Of a DNA stretch of 64,000 bases, positions 35,723 to 45,247 are shown in pieces (position 1 is the stretch's first letter; every line of letters begins with the position of its first letter). The notes beneath the pieces are model-generated. The model was not told the DNA's origin, ran no database searches, and saw only the letters and a program-made list of their open reading frames with translations. The DNA lies in assembly GCF_000940805.1 (NCBI RefSeq), contig NZ_CP007142.1, forward strand, positions 344,593 to 408,592, read 5' to 3'. The position numbers and the translations under genes are program-made. This DNA is from Gynuella sunshinyii YC6258. GTDB taxonomy: Bacteria; Pseudomonadota; Gammaproteobacteria; Pseudomonadales; Natronospirillaceae.

Positions 35723-37077
35723 ATGCATTCAAAGTATTTTTTGTCGATGATGATCCTGCCATCCGCCTTTCCATGCAGCAAATGCTTGAACTGGAGGATA
35801 TAGATGTTCAGTGCTTCGCTTCTGGAGAGGTGTTGTTCAATCTCATTGATGCCAGCTTCAACGGCATGGTCATTACCGATTTCAACATGCCGTCACCCAA
35901 CGGTCTGGAGATACTGGAACGGATACAGCAGATCGATGTCAACATTCCGGTCGTATTGATTACCGGCCATGGGGACATCTCCATGGCCGTCGAAGCGATG
36001 CGCAACGGTGCTTATGACTTCATTGAAAAACCCTATGAGACAGAACCCTTACTGGAAGTCATTCATCGGGCCGCTGAAAAACGTCTGTTGACGTTGGAAA
36101 ACCGCGATCTCAAAAGTCAGCTCAAATTCAACTCCCGTCCAGGCCCCCGGGTATTGGGACACAGCAAGGCCATGAAGCAGGTCTTCTCGGTACTGGATGC
36201 CATTGTAGATACCTCAGCCGATGTGCTGCTCCATGGTGAGACCGGTTGCGGAAAAGACCTGATTGCCCGCTGGCTGCATGAGGCCAGCAGCCGCAAGGAT
36301 CACAACTACGTTGCCATCAACTGTGGTGCCGTGCCTGAAAATCTCATTGAAAGTGAACTGTTCGGACATGAAGCCGGTGCCTTTACCGGTGCGGATAAAA
36401 AACGCATAGGCAAATTTGAACATGCCGACGGCGGCACGGTTTTTCTTGATGAAATTGAAAGCATGCCTCTGAATCTTCAGGTCAAACTGTTGCGAGTACT
36501 GGAAGAGCGCAAGGTTGAACGACTGGGCAGTAATAAATCCATCAACCTGGACATCCGCATCATCACCGCGACCAAAACCAACTTAAAAGAACTCAGTGAC
36601 CGCGGAGAATTCCGGGCAGATCTCTACTATCGCCTGAATATTGTTAAAGTGGACATTCCAACGCTGAAAGATCGCATTCAGGATGTTCCGCTGTTGTTTC
36701 AACATTTTGTCCTGATCGCTGCGGCCCGCTATGACCGTGAAATCATTCACCCCCCGGAAGCCAGAATCAGCGCACTGTTACAGCACGACTGGCCTGGCAA
36801 TGTCAGAGAACTTCGTAATCTGGCTGAACGCTATGTGCTTATGGGCGAAAGTGCCTTCGATCAACTGGCTGATCCTTTCGAGCGGGAGCTGCAAAGTCGC
36901 AACACACTGGCAGAGATGATGGATCAGTACGAAGCCCACTTAATTGCAGCCGCCCTGCGCGACCATCAGGGATCCATCAAAGACACACTGGTTGCTCTTG
37001 GGCTGGCCCGCAAGACGTTGTACGAAAAAATGAAAAAATATGGACTGGATAAAAACGACTACAAAAACGAGTCATAA
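35719..37077 (+). CDS. DctD-type sigma-54-dependent response regulator
   Basis: A 452-residue activator. The receiver domain has the DDDP acid pocket and Asp54 as phosphate acceptor (VITDFNMP). The AAA+ domain has [14 protein letters not shown] (Walker A), [13 protein letters not shown] (the GAFTGA loop that contacts sigma-54) and GTVFLDEI (Walker B). A Fis-type helix-turn-helix closes the chain ([24 protein letters not shown]). It is coupled to the kinase by a 4-bp overlap and activates RpoN promoters. One RpoN-type promoter was found in this window at 13939, but a link is not shown. Confidence 0.9.
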   Translation: MNAFKVFFVDDDPAIRLSMQQMLELEDIDVQCFASGEVLFNLIDASFNGMVITDFNMPSPNGLEILERIQQIDVNIPVVLITGHGDISMAVEAMRNGAYDFIEKPYETEPLLEVIHRAAEKRLLTLENRDLKSQLKFNSRPGPRVLGHSKAMKQVFSVLDAIVDTSADVLLHGETGCGKDLIARWLHEASSRKDHNYVAINCGAVPENLIESELFGHEAGAFTGADKKRIGKFEHADGGTVFLDEIESMPLNLQVKLLRVLEERKVERLGSNKSINLDIRIITATKTNLKELSDRGEFRADLYYRLNIVKVDIPTLKDRIQDVPLLFQHFVLIAAARYDREIIHPPEARISALLQHDWPGNVRELRNLAERYVLMGESAFDQLADPFERELQSRNTLAEMMDQYEAHLIAAALRDHQGSIKDTLVALGLARKTLYEKMKKYGLDKNDYKNES

Positions 37078-37354
37078 CACGTCATTTTGCAGTAATTTCA
37101 TTGGAATATTAGAAAAAGTCGATCCGCTCGGCCATACTGAAAAGAATATTGGTTTCATGGCCTACTTAAAACAGGTACCTGCACGACAAGGGCGGATACT
37201 TTCCGTTGTTCGGTATACAACAAAAACCTAAACCCTGTCCCGTCGTCCTCCGGCCGACGCACCATTGACCAACTTGAAAATAAAACACGCTTAACCAATC
37301 GATCTCAACTCATACGGTTTGCTGATCTCAGAGCCCGCCTGTAGGAGAGAAGAT

Positions 37355-38212
37355 ATGCGATACGTTATGGCACTATGGCTGCTGTTGACACTCCAGAGTC
37401 TGGCTCTGGCACAGTCTGATGTGGTCTATTATCTTGCTCCGGAAACAGACAGCGACCCTCGTCAGGTCTACCCATTGCAACTATTACGACTGGCTCTGAA
37501 TAAAGTCGATCCACGGATACAACTCAAGCCATCACCGTTTCAAATGACTCAAAGCCGGGCGCTGACAGAGTTGATAGATGACAACGCCATTGATGTTGTA
37601 TGGTCAGCAACGAGTCGATCCAGAGAACAGATCTGGCTGCCGGTACGCATCCCAATTTACAAGGGGCTGTTGGGTTATCGGGTTTTTTTGTACAAACCAG
37701 ATGCTCTGACACAAACACCGGCAGAACTGTCACTGGAACAGCTCAAACAGATTCCCATGATTCAAGGACACGATTGGCCAGATACCAAAATATTGGAGGC
37801 CAACGGTTTTACCACCCTTTCCACAGCAAATTATGACGCGACCTTTCGCATGCTGAATCAGCAGCCGGGAAGGCTGTATCCCCGCAGTGTCACGGAGGTC
37901 TGGAACGAATGGCAGATGTACCGGCAGCAGGGGATTGAGATTGAACCGACACTGATGCTGCATTACACCATGCCACAATACTTCTTTGTCTCGAAGAGCA
38001 ATCCTGAATTGCAATGACTGATTGAGAAAGGTTTACGGACTGCCATCGCGGACGGCAGTTTCAATGCAATGTTTCATCGCTACCTGCGCGAGAAAATTGC
38101 GCCGTTGCAGCTTGAGCAACGGCGGATAATTGAACTGAGTAACCCGATCATTCCTGACATGTTACCCACTGCAGAATCCGGATTGTGGTACCAGATACCA
38201 GGCAAACGGTAG
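37355..38212 (+). pseudogene. Periplasmic solute-binding protein gene with an in-frame TGA stop
   Basis: From ATG 37355 (AGGAG 7 bases before it) the protein has a signal peptide (MALWLLLTLQSLALAQS) and a solute-binding-protein-like domain for 220 residues. TGA at 38015-38017 then interrupts the frame after NPELQ. The same frame continues for 64 codons with family-like sequence (LIEKGLRTAIADGSFNAMF) to TAG at 38212. Comparable proteins often have Arg at this spot, so CGA to TGA is the simplest cause. A truncated, possibly inactive protein, read-through or a sequencing error are all possible. It follows the DctB/DctD genes and might be a ligand sensor for them. Confidence 0.75.
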
Positions 38213-38224
38213 TCCGGTCAGAAA

Positions 38225-38566
38225 CTAACCTGGAGGCCAGCTCAAACTACGGCCACCAATCACATGGACGTGCAGGTGGAAAACACTCTGGCCGGCGTCG
38301 GCGCCATTGTTCACCACCAGCCGGAAGGCCTCGCCTATGCCCTGTTGTGCCGCAACCTGATTGGCCACCAGCATTAAATGTCCTAACAGAGCCTGATCCT
38401 CCGGCCCGGCATCACAGAGTTTGGGAATTGGTTTTTTGGGAATAACCAGATAGTGATGCGGTGCTGTTGGGAATTTATCCCGGATAGCCATGCATAACTC
38501 ATCTTCATAGACACTGTCGGCCGGTAATTCACCGGCCACGATTTTGCCGAATATCGTCTCACTCAT
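38225..38566 (-). CDS. HIT-family nucleotide-binding protein (HinT-like)
   Basis: 113 residues from ATG 38566 with AGGA upstream; a longer frame to 38641 overlaps the ClpP-like gene and lacks a better start. The start MSETIFGKIVAGELPAD and the catalytic triad motif HLHVHVIGG identify a HinT-type purine nucleoside phosphoramidase. It acts in the cytoplasm on AMP-linked compounds. It lies 23 bp after the ClpP-like gene on the same strand. Confidence 0.93.
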   Translation of the reverse strand: MSETIFGKIVAGELPADSVYEDELCMAIRDKFPTAPHHYLVIPKKPIPKLCDAGPEDQALLGHLMLVANQVAAQQGIGEAFRLVVNNGADAGQSVFHLHVHVIGGRSLSWPPG

Positions 38567-38588
38567 GAGCGGATTATCCTTTCTCGTC

Positions 38589-39161
38589 TCACTGCATTTC
38601 GCTGACGTGGGCCACTTTCTGACCACAGATTCCATAATCAATGGCTTCTTCAGCGCTCATCCAGTTATCGCGCTCAATATCTTTGCGCACACGATCAATC
38701 GGCTGACCGGTCTGGGCCGCGATGATCTGCGCCAGACGCTCGCGCATTTTGATAATCTGTTCAGCCTGAATAGCCACATCACTGGCCTGGCCGCCAACAC
38801 CACCGGATGGCTGGTGAATCAGGAAACGGGTATTGGGCAGGCAATAACGGTCTTCTTTATCGGCGGCAAGAAAAATATGCGTACCAGCACTGGCAACCCA
38901 ACCAGTCCCAACGACTTTAACCCGCGGTTTGATAAAGCGGATCATATCGTGAATGCTGTCACCGGCCTCAACATGCCCCCCCTGAGAGTTTATGAACAGG
39001 GTAATATCATCATCGGAATCCGCGGCCAGCGCTAATAATTCCAAACAGACTCGGCGCGCCATTTTCTGATTGATTTCCTCACAGATCATTAAAGTTCTGC
39101 TTTTAAACAATTTGTCGGAAATCATCTCTGGCGAGCTGTTATTTTCGGTTTCTTTGGTCAT
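38589..39161 (-). CDS. ClpP-like serine protease
   Basis: A 190-residue ClpP-family protein. The catalytic triad is visible as Ser91 (GWVASAGT), His116 (FLIHQPSGG) and Asp165 (IERDNWMSA). It resembles the ClpP-like secondary subunits often found apart from clpX in gammaproteobacteria; the segment around the Ser reads VASAGT instead of the AASMGA of the main ClpP. No ATPase partner is nearby, so it may borrow ClpX or ClpA, or act alone. Confidence 0.85.
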   Translation of the reverse strand: MTKETENNSSPEMISDKLFKSRTLMICEEINQKMARRVCLELLALAADSDDDITLFINSQGGHVEAGDSIHDMIRFIKPRVKVVGTGWVASAGTHIFLAADKEDRYCLPNTRFLIHQPSGGVGGQASDVAIQAEQIIKMRERLAQIIAAQTGQPIDRVRKDIERDNWMSAEEAIDYGICGQKVAHVSEMQ

Positions 39162-39208
39162 TGATCGCTTATCCCTGACTGATGGAAATTAACGGACACT
39201 GCTTCTAA

Positions 39209-39336
39209 GGAACCTCTGAATAATGTCGGCGATGCAGCCAGGACATGGCGAAAATCCGCAAAAAGCTGCCATAAATGACTGATCTGCACAGATTTTTAAT
39301 GCCGCACGGCAACACACGTAATTATTCAAAGGCTCC
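39209..39336. mobile_element. 128-bp MITE-like element with terminal inverted repeats and a CTAA target duplication
   Basis: The ends GGAACCTCTGAATAAT (39209-39224) and ATTATTCAAAGGCTCC (39321-39336) are inverted copies with 14 of 16 matches. CTAA flanks both ends directly (39205-39208 and 39337-39340), a typical 4-bp target-site duplication. It contains no reading frame. It lies in the 356-bp gap between the ClpP-like and NnrU genes. A 12-bp match to its left end occurs at 63534. Confidence 0.7.
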
Positions 39337-39517
39337 CTAACAAAGCTTCTCCGGTTGAGCATAGCAAATGGGGATTACATTTTCCCGATTCAATATCACC
39401 GATTCAATTATCACTGTTTAAACATCAGTGATCACACAAGTTCTTCAACGTTCACCTTGGACAGTAACGTCCCTGTCTCAACCCATAAGGTTCTACCAAA
39501 ATAAACACCAACAGCCC

Positions 39518-40075
39518 TTAGACTATTGCCCGGACACCAAATAACCATGGATGAACAAATGCAACGATGACCGCAACAAGGGTACCGGCGACCAGCACCT
39601 GAACATCCTTGATCAATGGCAGTTTCTCCGTCTGCTGTAACGCACCACGACGATTGGCGGACCACATGTCATACAACGAAAACAACAAAAAAGAGCCAAA
39701 CAGCAGCAACGAGGATAAATCACCATTGACCAGCAAGTGTCCACCTGCCCACAGCGTCACACCCCACAGTTGGGGGTGACGGGTAAAACGCTTTATGTTG
39801 CTTTTCATTCCTGCCGCCGCCATCAGAATAAAGGCTGGTACCATCAACAACGGCATGATTTTGTAAGTCCAAAAGGGGCTGGCATAGATAAAAACAGCGT
39901 CTGCAGCGGCCTTACCCCAGATGATCAGTATCAACCCCACGAACGAGAACAGCGCAAACACCCCCCGATAGGTGCGATCTCCGAACCGTTCAATCAAAGC
40001 CTGACGGGTCCTTGTGAAGCCGGGCAATAAATGTATTCCAAAAAAAACGACAATGCCGATTACTAAAATGATCAT
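39518..40075 (-). CDS. NnrU-family membrane protein
   Basis: A 185-residue inner-membrane protein with about five helices. It has the NnrU features near the N-terminus (GIHLLPGFTRTRQALIERFGDRTYRGVFAL) and the conserved FTRHPQLWGVTLWAGGHLLVNGD segment. NnrU proteins are linked to nitric-oxide or denitrification metabolism in some bacteria, and the family is related to isoprenylcysteine methyltransferase-like proteins. No denitrification gene is near, so function here is unclear. Confidence 0.9.
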   Translation of the reverse strand: MIILVIGIVVFFGIHLLPGFTRTRQALIERFGDRTYRGVFALFSFVGLILIIWGKAAADAVFIYASPFWTYKIMPLLMVPAFILMAAAGMKSNIKRFTRHPQLWGVTLWAGGHLLVNGDLSSLLLFGSFLLFSLYDMWSANRRGALQQTEKLPLIKDVQVLVAGTLVAVIVAFVHPWLFGVRAIV

Positions 40076-40118
40076 TTCACCACCTCATGAAATATAAAGC
40101 ATCGTCAGTAGCACAGCA

Positions 40119-40655
40119 TTATTCAGCGTCTGACAGGTACTCGTTTTTTAGATCCACGTAGTTTTGGGCAGAGTATTTAAAAAAGTTCAGTTCCTGATCC
40201 GTTAACGGACGCTTTTTCTGTGCTGGTGAACCCATGTACAAGTAACCACTGTCGAGCTGCTTACCGGGGGCTACCAGTGAACCAGCACCGATAACAACCC
40301 GTTCAGGAATGACTGCACCGTCCAGAATCGTGGAACCAATACCAATCAACACTTCATTATGGATAGTACAACCATGCAGACAGACGTTATGACCAATAGT
40401 GACATCATCGCCGATGGTTAATGGATAACCATCCGGGTTGTAGTGGCTGGCATGGGTAATGTGCAACACCGCACCATCCTGAACAGAGGTCCGGGCACCG
40501 ATGGTAATTCTGTGCATATCTCCACGAATAACCGCCATTGGCCAGACAGAGGAGTCTTCACCTATCGTCACATCGCCAATGATACAGGCCTGATCAGAAA
40601 CATAGGTGGAATCTGCAATTTTTGGAGTATGGGATTTGTAACGCAGGATAGCCAT
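40119..40655 (-). CDS. Gamma-class carbonic anhydrase family protein
   Basis: A 178-residue left-handed beta-helix protein of the gamma-carbonic anhydrase/YrdA group. Hexapeptide repeats run from about residue 20 to 130, with zinc-ligand histidines in VLHITHAS and VTIGHNVCLHGC. It is cytoplasmic. Many such proteins lack measurable anhydrase activity, so I name the family only. It lies 43 bp from the NnrU gene on the same strand. Confidence 0.92.
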   Translation of the reverse strand: MAILRYKSHTPKIADSTYVSDQACIIGDVTIGEDSSVWPMAVIRGDMHRITIGARTSVQDGAVLHITHASHYNPDGYPLTIGDDVTIGHNVCLHGCTIHNEVLIGIGSTILDGAVIPERVVIGAGSLVAPGKQLDSGYLYMGSPAQKKRPLTDQELNFFKYSAQNYVDLKNEYLSDAE

Positions 40656-40699
40656 AAAAGAGCCTCATTGTGGGAACATAGAGACTCTTCTAACATGCT

Positions 40700-40903
40700 T
40701 TAGCCTTTCCAGAAAGGTTTATGTATCTCCGCATCGGCGTCATAAGCAGTCAAACCGATATCCCTCAACAGGTGGGGACTGAGATCTTTTAGTTGTTGGC
40801 GGGTTTTGTAACGACGGTTCCACAGCTTTAATGTTTGTAGTGAGAAATGCCATTCCCCTGCGTGGACATGTAGAGCAGGAACCAAAATTTTCAGAGTGGA
40901 CAT
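40700..40903 (-). CDS. DUF1127 small protein
   Basis: A 67-residue protein. The C-terminal half, KLWNRRYKTRQQLKDLSPHLL followed by RDIGLTAYDADAE, is the DUF1127 (YjiS-like) domain, which is short, Arg-rich and ends near an acidic segment. Related proteins bind RNA or affect phosphate and stress responses in alphaproteobacteria. The 20-residue N-terminal addition is unusual but short. It is divergent from the LysR gene that follows. Confidence 0.85.
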   Translation of the reverse strand: MSTLKILVPALHVHAGEWHFSLQTLKLWNRRYKTRQQLKDLSPHLLRDIGLTAYDADAEIHKPFWKG

Positions 40904-41091
40904 TCTGGTTACCTCGTATCAATTGTTTATAATTTGTGTTGTGCTTATCAGCCTGCCTTGCATGCGTTAATGTGCGCTTCTTTCGCCAGGCCGACAAACG
41001 AGTATTTTTTGGTCCCGGATTACTTTCTTTCAGGCGAACTGCGTGCTTTTCAGAGACAAACCGGACTTACATCAATGTTGTTGGAATTACT

Positions 41092-42009
41092 ATGGCTGAA
41101 CTGCCACCACTCAATGCCCTTCGGGCTTTTTTATACGCAGCCGAAACCCAAAGTTTCAAAAAAGCAGCGGAGCGACTGTTTGTTACTCAGGCAGCGGTCA
41201 GCCACCAAATCCGGCTGCTGGAAGATTCTCTGGAAACTCAGCTGTTTCTGCGCTTAAACCGTGAAGTTAAACTCACTGATGAAGGCGCACGACTGTTGCC
41301 GTATGTCCGTTCTGCATTTCGATCCCTGAAATCCGGCGTCGATCAGTTGCGTGCGGATCCATCCCCGGATCGTCTGGTTATTTCGGTACTGCCATCATTT
41401 GCCTCACGATGGTTGCTTGGGCATTTGAAAGGTTTTCAGGCCAGTTATCCCGACATACATTTGGTACTGCGCTCCGACAATGAACTCGAAACCTTCGAAG
41501 AAAATGATTGTGACATGGCCATTCGACTCGGAGACGGTAAGTATCCAAATCTGCGCTCTGAGTTTTTAATGCGGGATGCCAAAATTGTGGTTGCCCATCC
41601 GGATCTGACCGAGCATGGCTCTTTGTCTGTCGAACGCCTCAAAACACTGCCACTGCTGGAAGACGCCGGTCCCGATGGTTCTGGCTGGTTGAACTGGTTG
41701 ACGGAGCAGGAGCTGGACCCTGACGATTTTCGCATTTCCCTGACCGTCAATGATTCAGGTATGGCCATTGATGCCACCCTTGATGGTCAGGGAATTGGTC
41801 TGGTGCGCAAATCACTGGCTCAGGATCTGATCACCTCAGGCAAGTTGCTGAAGGTGAATGACTACGAAATCAATCTGTCCTATTCCTATTATCTGGTAGC
41901 CCCGGAACATCATTTCCAGAAAACCAAGGTCAGGATATTCGCAGAGTGGCTGCATAAGGAACTGGAAGCCAGCTTTTTGCCCGAATATTTTGCTTATTAT
42001 GGCAGTTGA
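41092..42009 (+). CDS. GcvA-like LysR-family regulator
   Basis: 305 residues from ATG 41092 (GGAA upstream); a longer frame to 40936 lacks family sequence before this point. The start MAELPPLNALRAFLYAAETQSFKKAAERLFVTQAAVSHQI (read in parts) is the GcvA-type helix-turn-helix. The effector domain has the GcvA-like DMAIRLGDG and PLLEDAG segments. It probably controls the divergent DUF1127 gene, an arrangement common for this pair. Confidence 0.9.
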   Translation: MAELPPLNALRAFLYAAETQSFKKAAERLFVTQAAVSHQIRLLEDSLETQLFLRLNREVKLTDEGARLLPYVRSAFRSLKSGVDQLRADPSPDRLVISVLPSFASRWLLGHLKGFQASYPDIHLVLRSDNELETFEENDCDMAIRLGDGKYPNLRSEFLMRDAKIVVAHPDLTEHGSLSVERLKTLPLLEDAGPDGSGWLNWLTEQELDPDDFRISLTVNDSGMAIDATLDGQGIGLVRKSLAQDLITSGKLLKVNDYEINLSYSYYLVAPEHHFQKTKVRIFAEWLHKELEASFLPEYFAYYGS

Positions 42010-42020
42010 CCAATATTACT

Positions 42021-43883
42021 TCACTGCTGGCGTCTGACATGTGCCGCAATAAAATGCGGCTTTTCATGAACTGTTTCAGCCGCCAGAAGGTTGCCTTTAA
42101 GATAATTAAATCCCAGCGCTTCAGCCGCCCGTTTGAGAATGCCGGTATCGATACCATCCGCAACCACTGTCTGCTCGTTAGTATGACAAAAAGACACTAC
42201 CGCTTTTAACAACCGTTCCTTGCGTATGTCGGTCGTCATGGTTTTGATCAGATGATGGGCAACTGTGACGATATCAATTGGCAGGGTTACCAGCACTCCC
42301 AAATGAACGTCCATATCAGCGATTCCGGACAGGGCAATTTTGGCCCCCTGCTGTCGAAGCACTCGCATAATCTCCTGACAGCGATCCACATCAAACGGAT
42401 CTGCCGGTAGCGTTACATTCAGAATAAGAGTGAGATCGCGGGCGCTGGCCTGCTGGCAGAGATCAAACAGGGTTTTATAGATACGGGCATTAAACAAGTC
42501 TGCCAGTAACAGATTTACAGACAGGTTGGTTTTATGTTCACGCAGATAATACTCCACATGCTGTAATAGATGATCACTCATTTGCTCATATAATCCAAAC
42601 TTCTGAGCCACACTAAGGTATTCATCCAGCGCGACAAAACCATCCTCCAGGTTATCAATTTTCAGAGCACACTCCTGCCAGGCTGCTTTGCCGGTGCGTG
42701 CAGAAAAAACAGTCCGGGTTGAAATAACGGTTTTTCGCTCCTGAAGATTGGCCCACAACACACGGTATTTTTTGCGGTAACTGAGATCAAAGGATTCTTC
42801 TTTGAGCGTCTCGTCCAATACTACGCAAAGCAATTGCTTTTTCTGCGCCTGTCGCACAGCCAGTTGACAATCAGCAACCACCTGATTGGGTGAACGTCCC
42901 CTAATGGCCACGCACGCTGCCGTGACACTCAGCAGATACTTGCCTGCTGATTTCGCCTCATTCAGATGCCGGTTCAGTTGTTCAATATATCTGTACAGAC
43001 TGACTTCCAGCTGTCTTTCCGTCTGCGATTCAGCCTCTGACAACAACAATACCACCTGATTGTCAGACCACTGATAGGCAGCAAATGGAAAAGTGGGTAC
43101 TTTCTTATTCAGACGGTCACCCAGCAATTGCATGATTCTCATGCGAGTTGCCGCATCACCGATTGCCAGAATTTGGCTCAAATGATCCACTTCGACCAAT
43201 ACCAGCCATCGAGCCTGACGCCATTCCTGTGCATTGGCGAGGTCGTTGGCTTTTACCAGTCCGGAATATTGATCGTAATGGACCAACTCAATCACCGTGC
43301 GAAAGAAATCCTCGTTGTAACGCTTGGTCAGGATACCCACCAAACTCAGCAACACGTAGGTACCCAGAATCATCATCCATAAGGTTATAGACGAGGAGTA
43401 ATAGGCGGTCTCCATCACTCCGGTCACGTGGGGCAACCAGCAGATACATATCCAGATAAAGAACAATTGCGTCTGTATCGCCGCCGAAAAACTGTTGTAC
43501 AGACCGGCTGCGAGAAAAGGAAAACACAAGATAAACATGAACTGGACCTGATAGGCACCCGGCAGGTAATACGCCATCGGGATAACCAGAAAAAACAGCA
43601 ATGTCAGAAATCGCGCCAGCACATCCAGTCGCCTGGAACTCCACAATGACAAGGCCCCCAGACCAATAACGGCAGAGGCTCCCAGATAGACCCAAGCTGG
43701 GTGCTCGGCTTCAAAATATGTTCGCAAGGAAAGCAGGAATAAGGGGGTAAAAGTAAAAAAACCACTGACAATCAAAAGAATTCGACTTTTTAACAACTGC
43801 TGGGCATCAACCATACGCTGGTACCACAGCGTTGATTGATAGTCCTTAAAAAAAGTTTCGTCATCCAAAGATGTGTCAAACAT
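42021..43883 (-). CDS. Membrane protein with degenerate GGDEF and EAL domains
   Basis: A 620-residue protein. Six or so membrane helices occupy residues 30-185. A GGDEF-like domain follows (about 205-350), where the active-site loop reads WSDNQVV instead of GGDEF. An EAL-like domain (about 385-615) has ALKID where EALxRW is expected, and lacks the usual catalytic glutamates and the DDFGTG loop (it reads SGIADM). It is probably inactive and may be a c-di-GMP effector or a scaffold. The C-terminus keeps the fold (VVADGIDTGILKRAAEALGFNYLKG). Confidence 0.82.
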   Translation of the reverse strand: MFDTSLDDETFFKDYQSTLWYQRMVDAQQLLKSRILLIVSGFFTFTPLFLLSLRTYFEAEHPAWVYLGASAVIGLGALSLWSSRRLDVLARFLTLLFFLVIPMAYYLPGAYQVQFMFILCFPFLAAGLYNSFSAAIQTQLFFIWICICWLPHVTGVMETAYYSSSITLWMMILGTYVLLSLVGILTKRYNEDFFRTVIELVHYDQYSGLVKANDLANAQEWRQARWLVLVEVDHLSQILAIGDAATRMRIMQLLGDRLNKKVPTFPFAAYQWSDNQVVLLLSEAESQTERQLEVSLYRYIEQLNRHLNEAKSAGKYLLSVTAACVAIRGRSPNQVVADCQLAVRQAQKKQLLCVVLDETLKEESFDLSYRKKYRVLWANLQERKTVISTRTVFSARTGKAAWQECALKIDNLEDGFVALDEYLSVAQKFGLYEQMSDHLLQHVEYYLREHKTNLSVNLLLADLFNARIYKTLFDLCQQASARDLTLILNVTLPADPFDVDRCQEIMRVLRQQGAKIALSGIADMDVHLGVLVTLPIDIVTVAHHLIKTMTTDIRKERLLKAVVSFCHTNEQTVVADGIDTGILKRAAEALGFNYLKGNLLAAETVHEKPHFIAAHVRRQQ

Positions 43884-44087
43884 TATTCTGCCTTTCAGTC
43901 ATCGCATGTGTTTTCTTTCTTACAAAACTGAAAATTTCAGTTCTCATGCAGTCTAACAGCGTTAGAGTGCTTTTAAAGCATCTGTATTTAAGTTAAATCA
44001 ATATGTCAAAATCAGACTGATCGATAATAGCCACAATGGCCAAAATCCTTAACAATGATGGTGCTGGTGGCGTAAAAGGACCCTGAT

Positions 44088-44894
44088 ATGGAACTCCTGT
44101 TAAAAGAAATTGTAGGTGAATATCAGCACAATACCTGTGTTGAAGGCATAATGTTGGGCGGTTCCCGATCAACGGAGTCGGAAGATCAGTTATCTGACTA
44201 CAATCTTTACGTGTATCACCATGAAGATATCTCTGTTTCTGAACGCCAACAGATTACCAATAAGTTCTGCCGTTATATGGAGCTGAATAATCAGTTCTGG
44301 GAAGTTCAGGATGATGGTCAGTTAAACGATGGCTCAGAAATTATCATTGTGTACCGCAATCTGATTCAGTTTGACCGCCAACTCCACGATGTCGCCTTTC
44401 GATATCAGGCACGACTGGGTGCCACTACTGCACACTGGTACAACTTTCTGCACGCAGAAATTCTGTTTGACCGTAACGGCAGACTGGCGGAACTGCAGCA
44501 GAAATACAGCATCGCCTACCCATTTCAGCTGCAAAGCAATATTCTGCAAAAAAACCACGCACTGTTGAGACGCCAAATGCCTGCTTATCTGTTTAAGATA
44601 GAGAAGGCATTAGTGCGCCAGGACCGGGTTTCATTAAATAATCTGTTGTCCAGGTTTATGGCCAGCTACTTCGATATCGTATTTGCCGTTAACGAACAAT
44701 TGCATCCAGGTGATAAAAAACTGGTTTCCCATGCGTTACGCCGATGCAACCATATTCCGAAAAATTTCGAATCACGCCTTAATCGCTGTTTTGAGCTGGC
44801 GGGCGGTGCCAGACAGGAACTGCTGGCAGAATTAAACCTGCTCATTGATGAACTTGATCATATGATCAAGCATCGAGCATCATCTTCACTGTAA
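44088..44894 (+). CDS. Nucleotidyltransferase-fold protein
   Basis: A 268-residue protein. Residues 19-44 show the nucleotidyltransferase pattern, GIMLGGSRSTESEDQLSDYNLYVYH, with a GGSR motif followed by an acidic motif (DYN). The second acid of the usual DxD is Asn here, so activity may be reduced or altered. The rest is helical with many basic residues. I do not recognise a named family. It lies 20 bp upstream of lrgA, so it is probably co-transcribed with lrgAB. Confidence 0.6.
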   Translation: MELLLKEIVGEYQHNTCVEGIMLGGSRSTESEDQLSDYNLYVYHHEDISVSERQQITNKFCRYMELNNQFWEVQDDGQLNDGSEIIIVYRNLIQFDRQLHDVAFRYQARLGATTAHWYNFLHAEILFDRNGRLAELQQKYSIAYPFQLQSNILQKNHALLRRQMPAYLFKIEKALVRQDRVSLNNLLSRFMASYFDIVFAVNEQLHPGDKKLVSHALRRCNHIPKNFESRLNRCFELAGGARQELLAELNLLIDELDHMIKHRASSSL

Positions 44895-44914
44895 ACATTT
44901 GGATCACTCTTCGT

Positions 44915-45247
44915 ATGTTTGGCTTTTTTATTCTCCTTGCCTACTGGCTGGCTGGAGAATATGTGGTTTACCTTTTTGCCTGGCCCATTCCGGGCAGTGT
45001 TGTCGGTCTGCTGGCCCTTTGGCTGACACTGGTCGTACTAGGTCACGTTCCGGATTCTTTAAAAAACACTTCTTCGACATTGCTGCGTTATCTGACGTTA
45101 CTGTTTGTTCCGGCAGGAGTCGGTCTGATCGAACATTGGCCATTATTGATGCATAGCGGGATTTGGATATTACTGATCATTACCGCCAGCACACTGCTCA
45201 CAGCAACTGCCATAATCGCTATTTTTAGAGTATTCGGGACCAAATAA
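44915..45247 (+). CDS. CidA/LrgA-family holin-like protein
   Basis: A 110-residue inner-membrane protein with four helices. It has the CidA/LrgA signatures AWPIPGSVVGLLALWL and LLFVPAGVGLIEHWP. These proteins resemble holins and are linked to murein hydrolase control or, with LrgB, to pyruvate or glycolate transport. It overlaps the lrgB start by 1 bp. Confidence 0.88.
   Translation: MFGFFILLAYWLAGEYVVYLFAWPIPGSVVGLLALWLTLVVLGHVPDSLKNTSSTLLRYLTLLFVPAGVGLIEHWPLLMHSGIWILLIITASTLLTATAIIAIFRVFGTK

Noticed and set aside
38015..38017. Selenocysteine codon
   Set aside because: No selenoprotein family is known here and no SECIS-like hairpin directly after the TGA was seen. A nonsense mutation is simpler.
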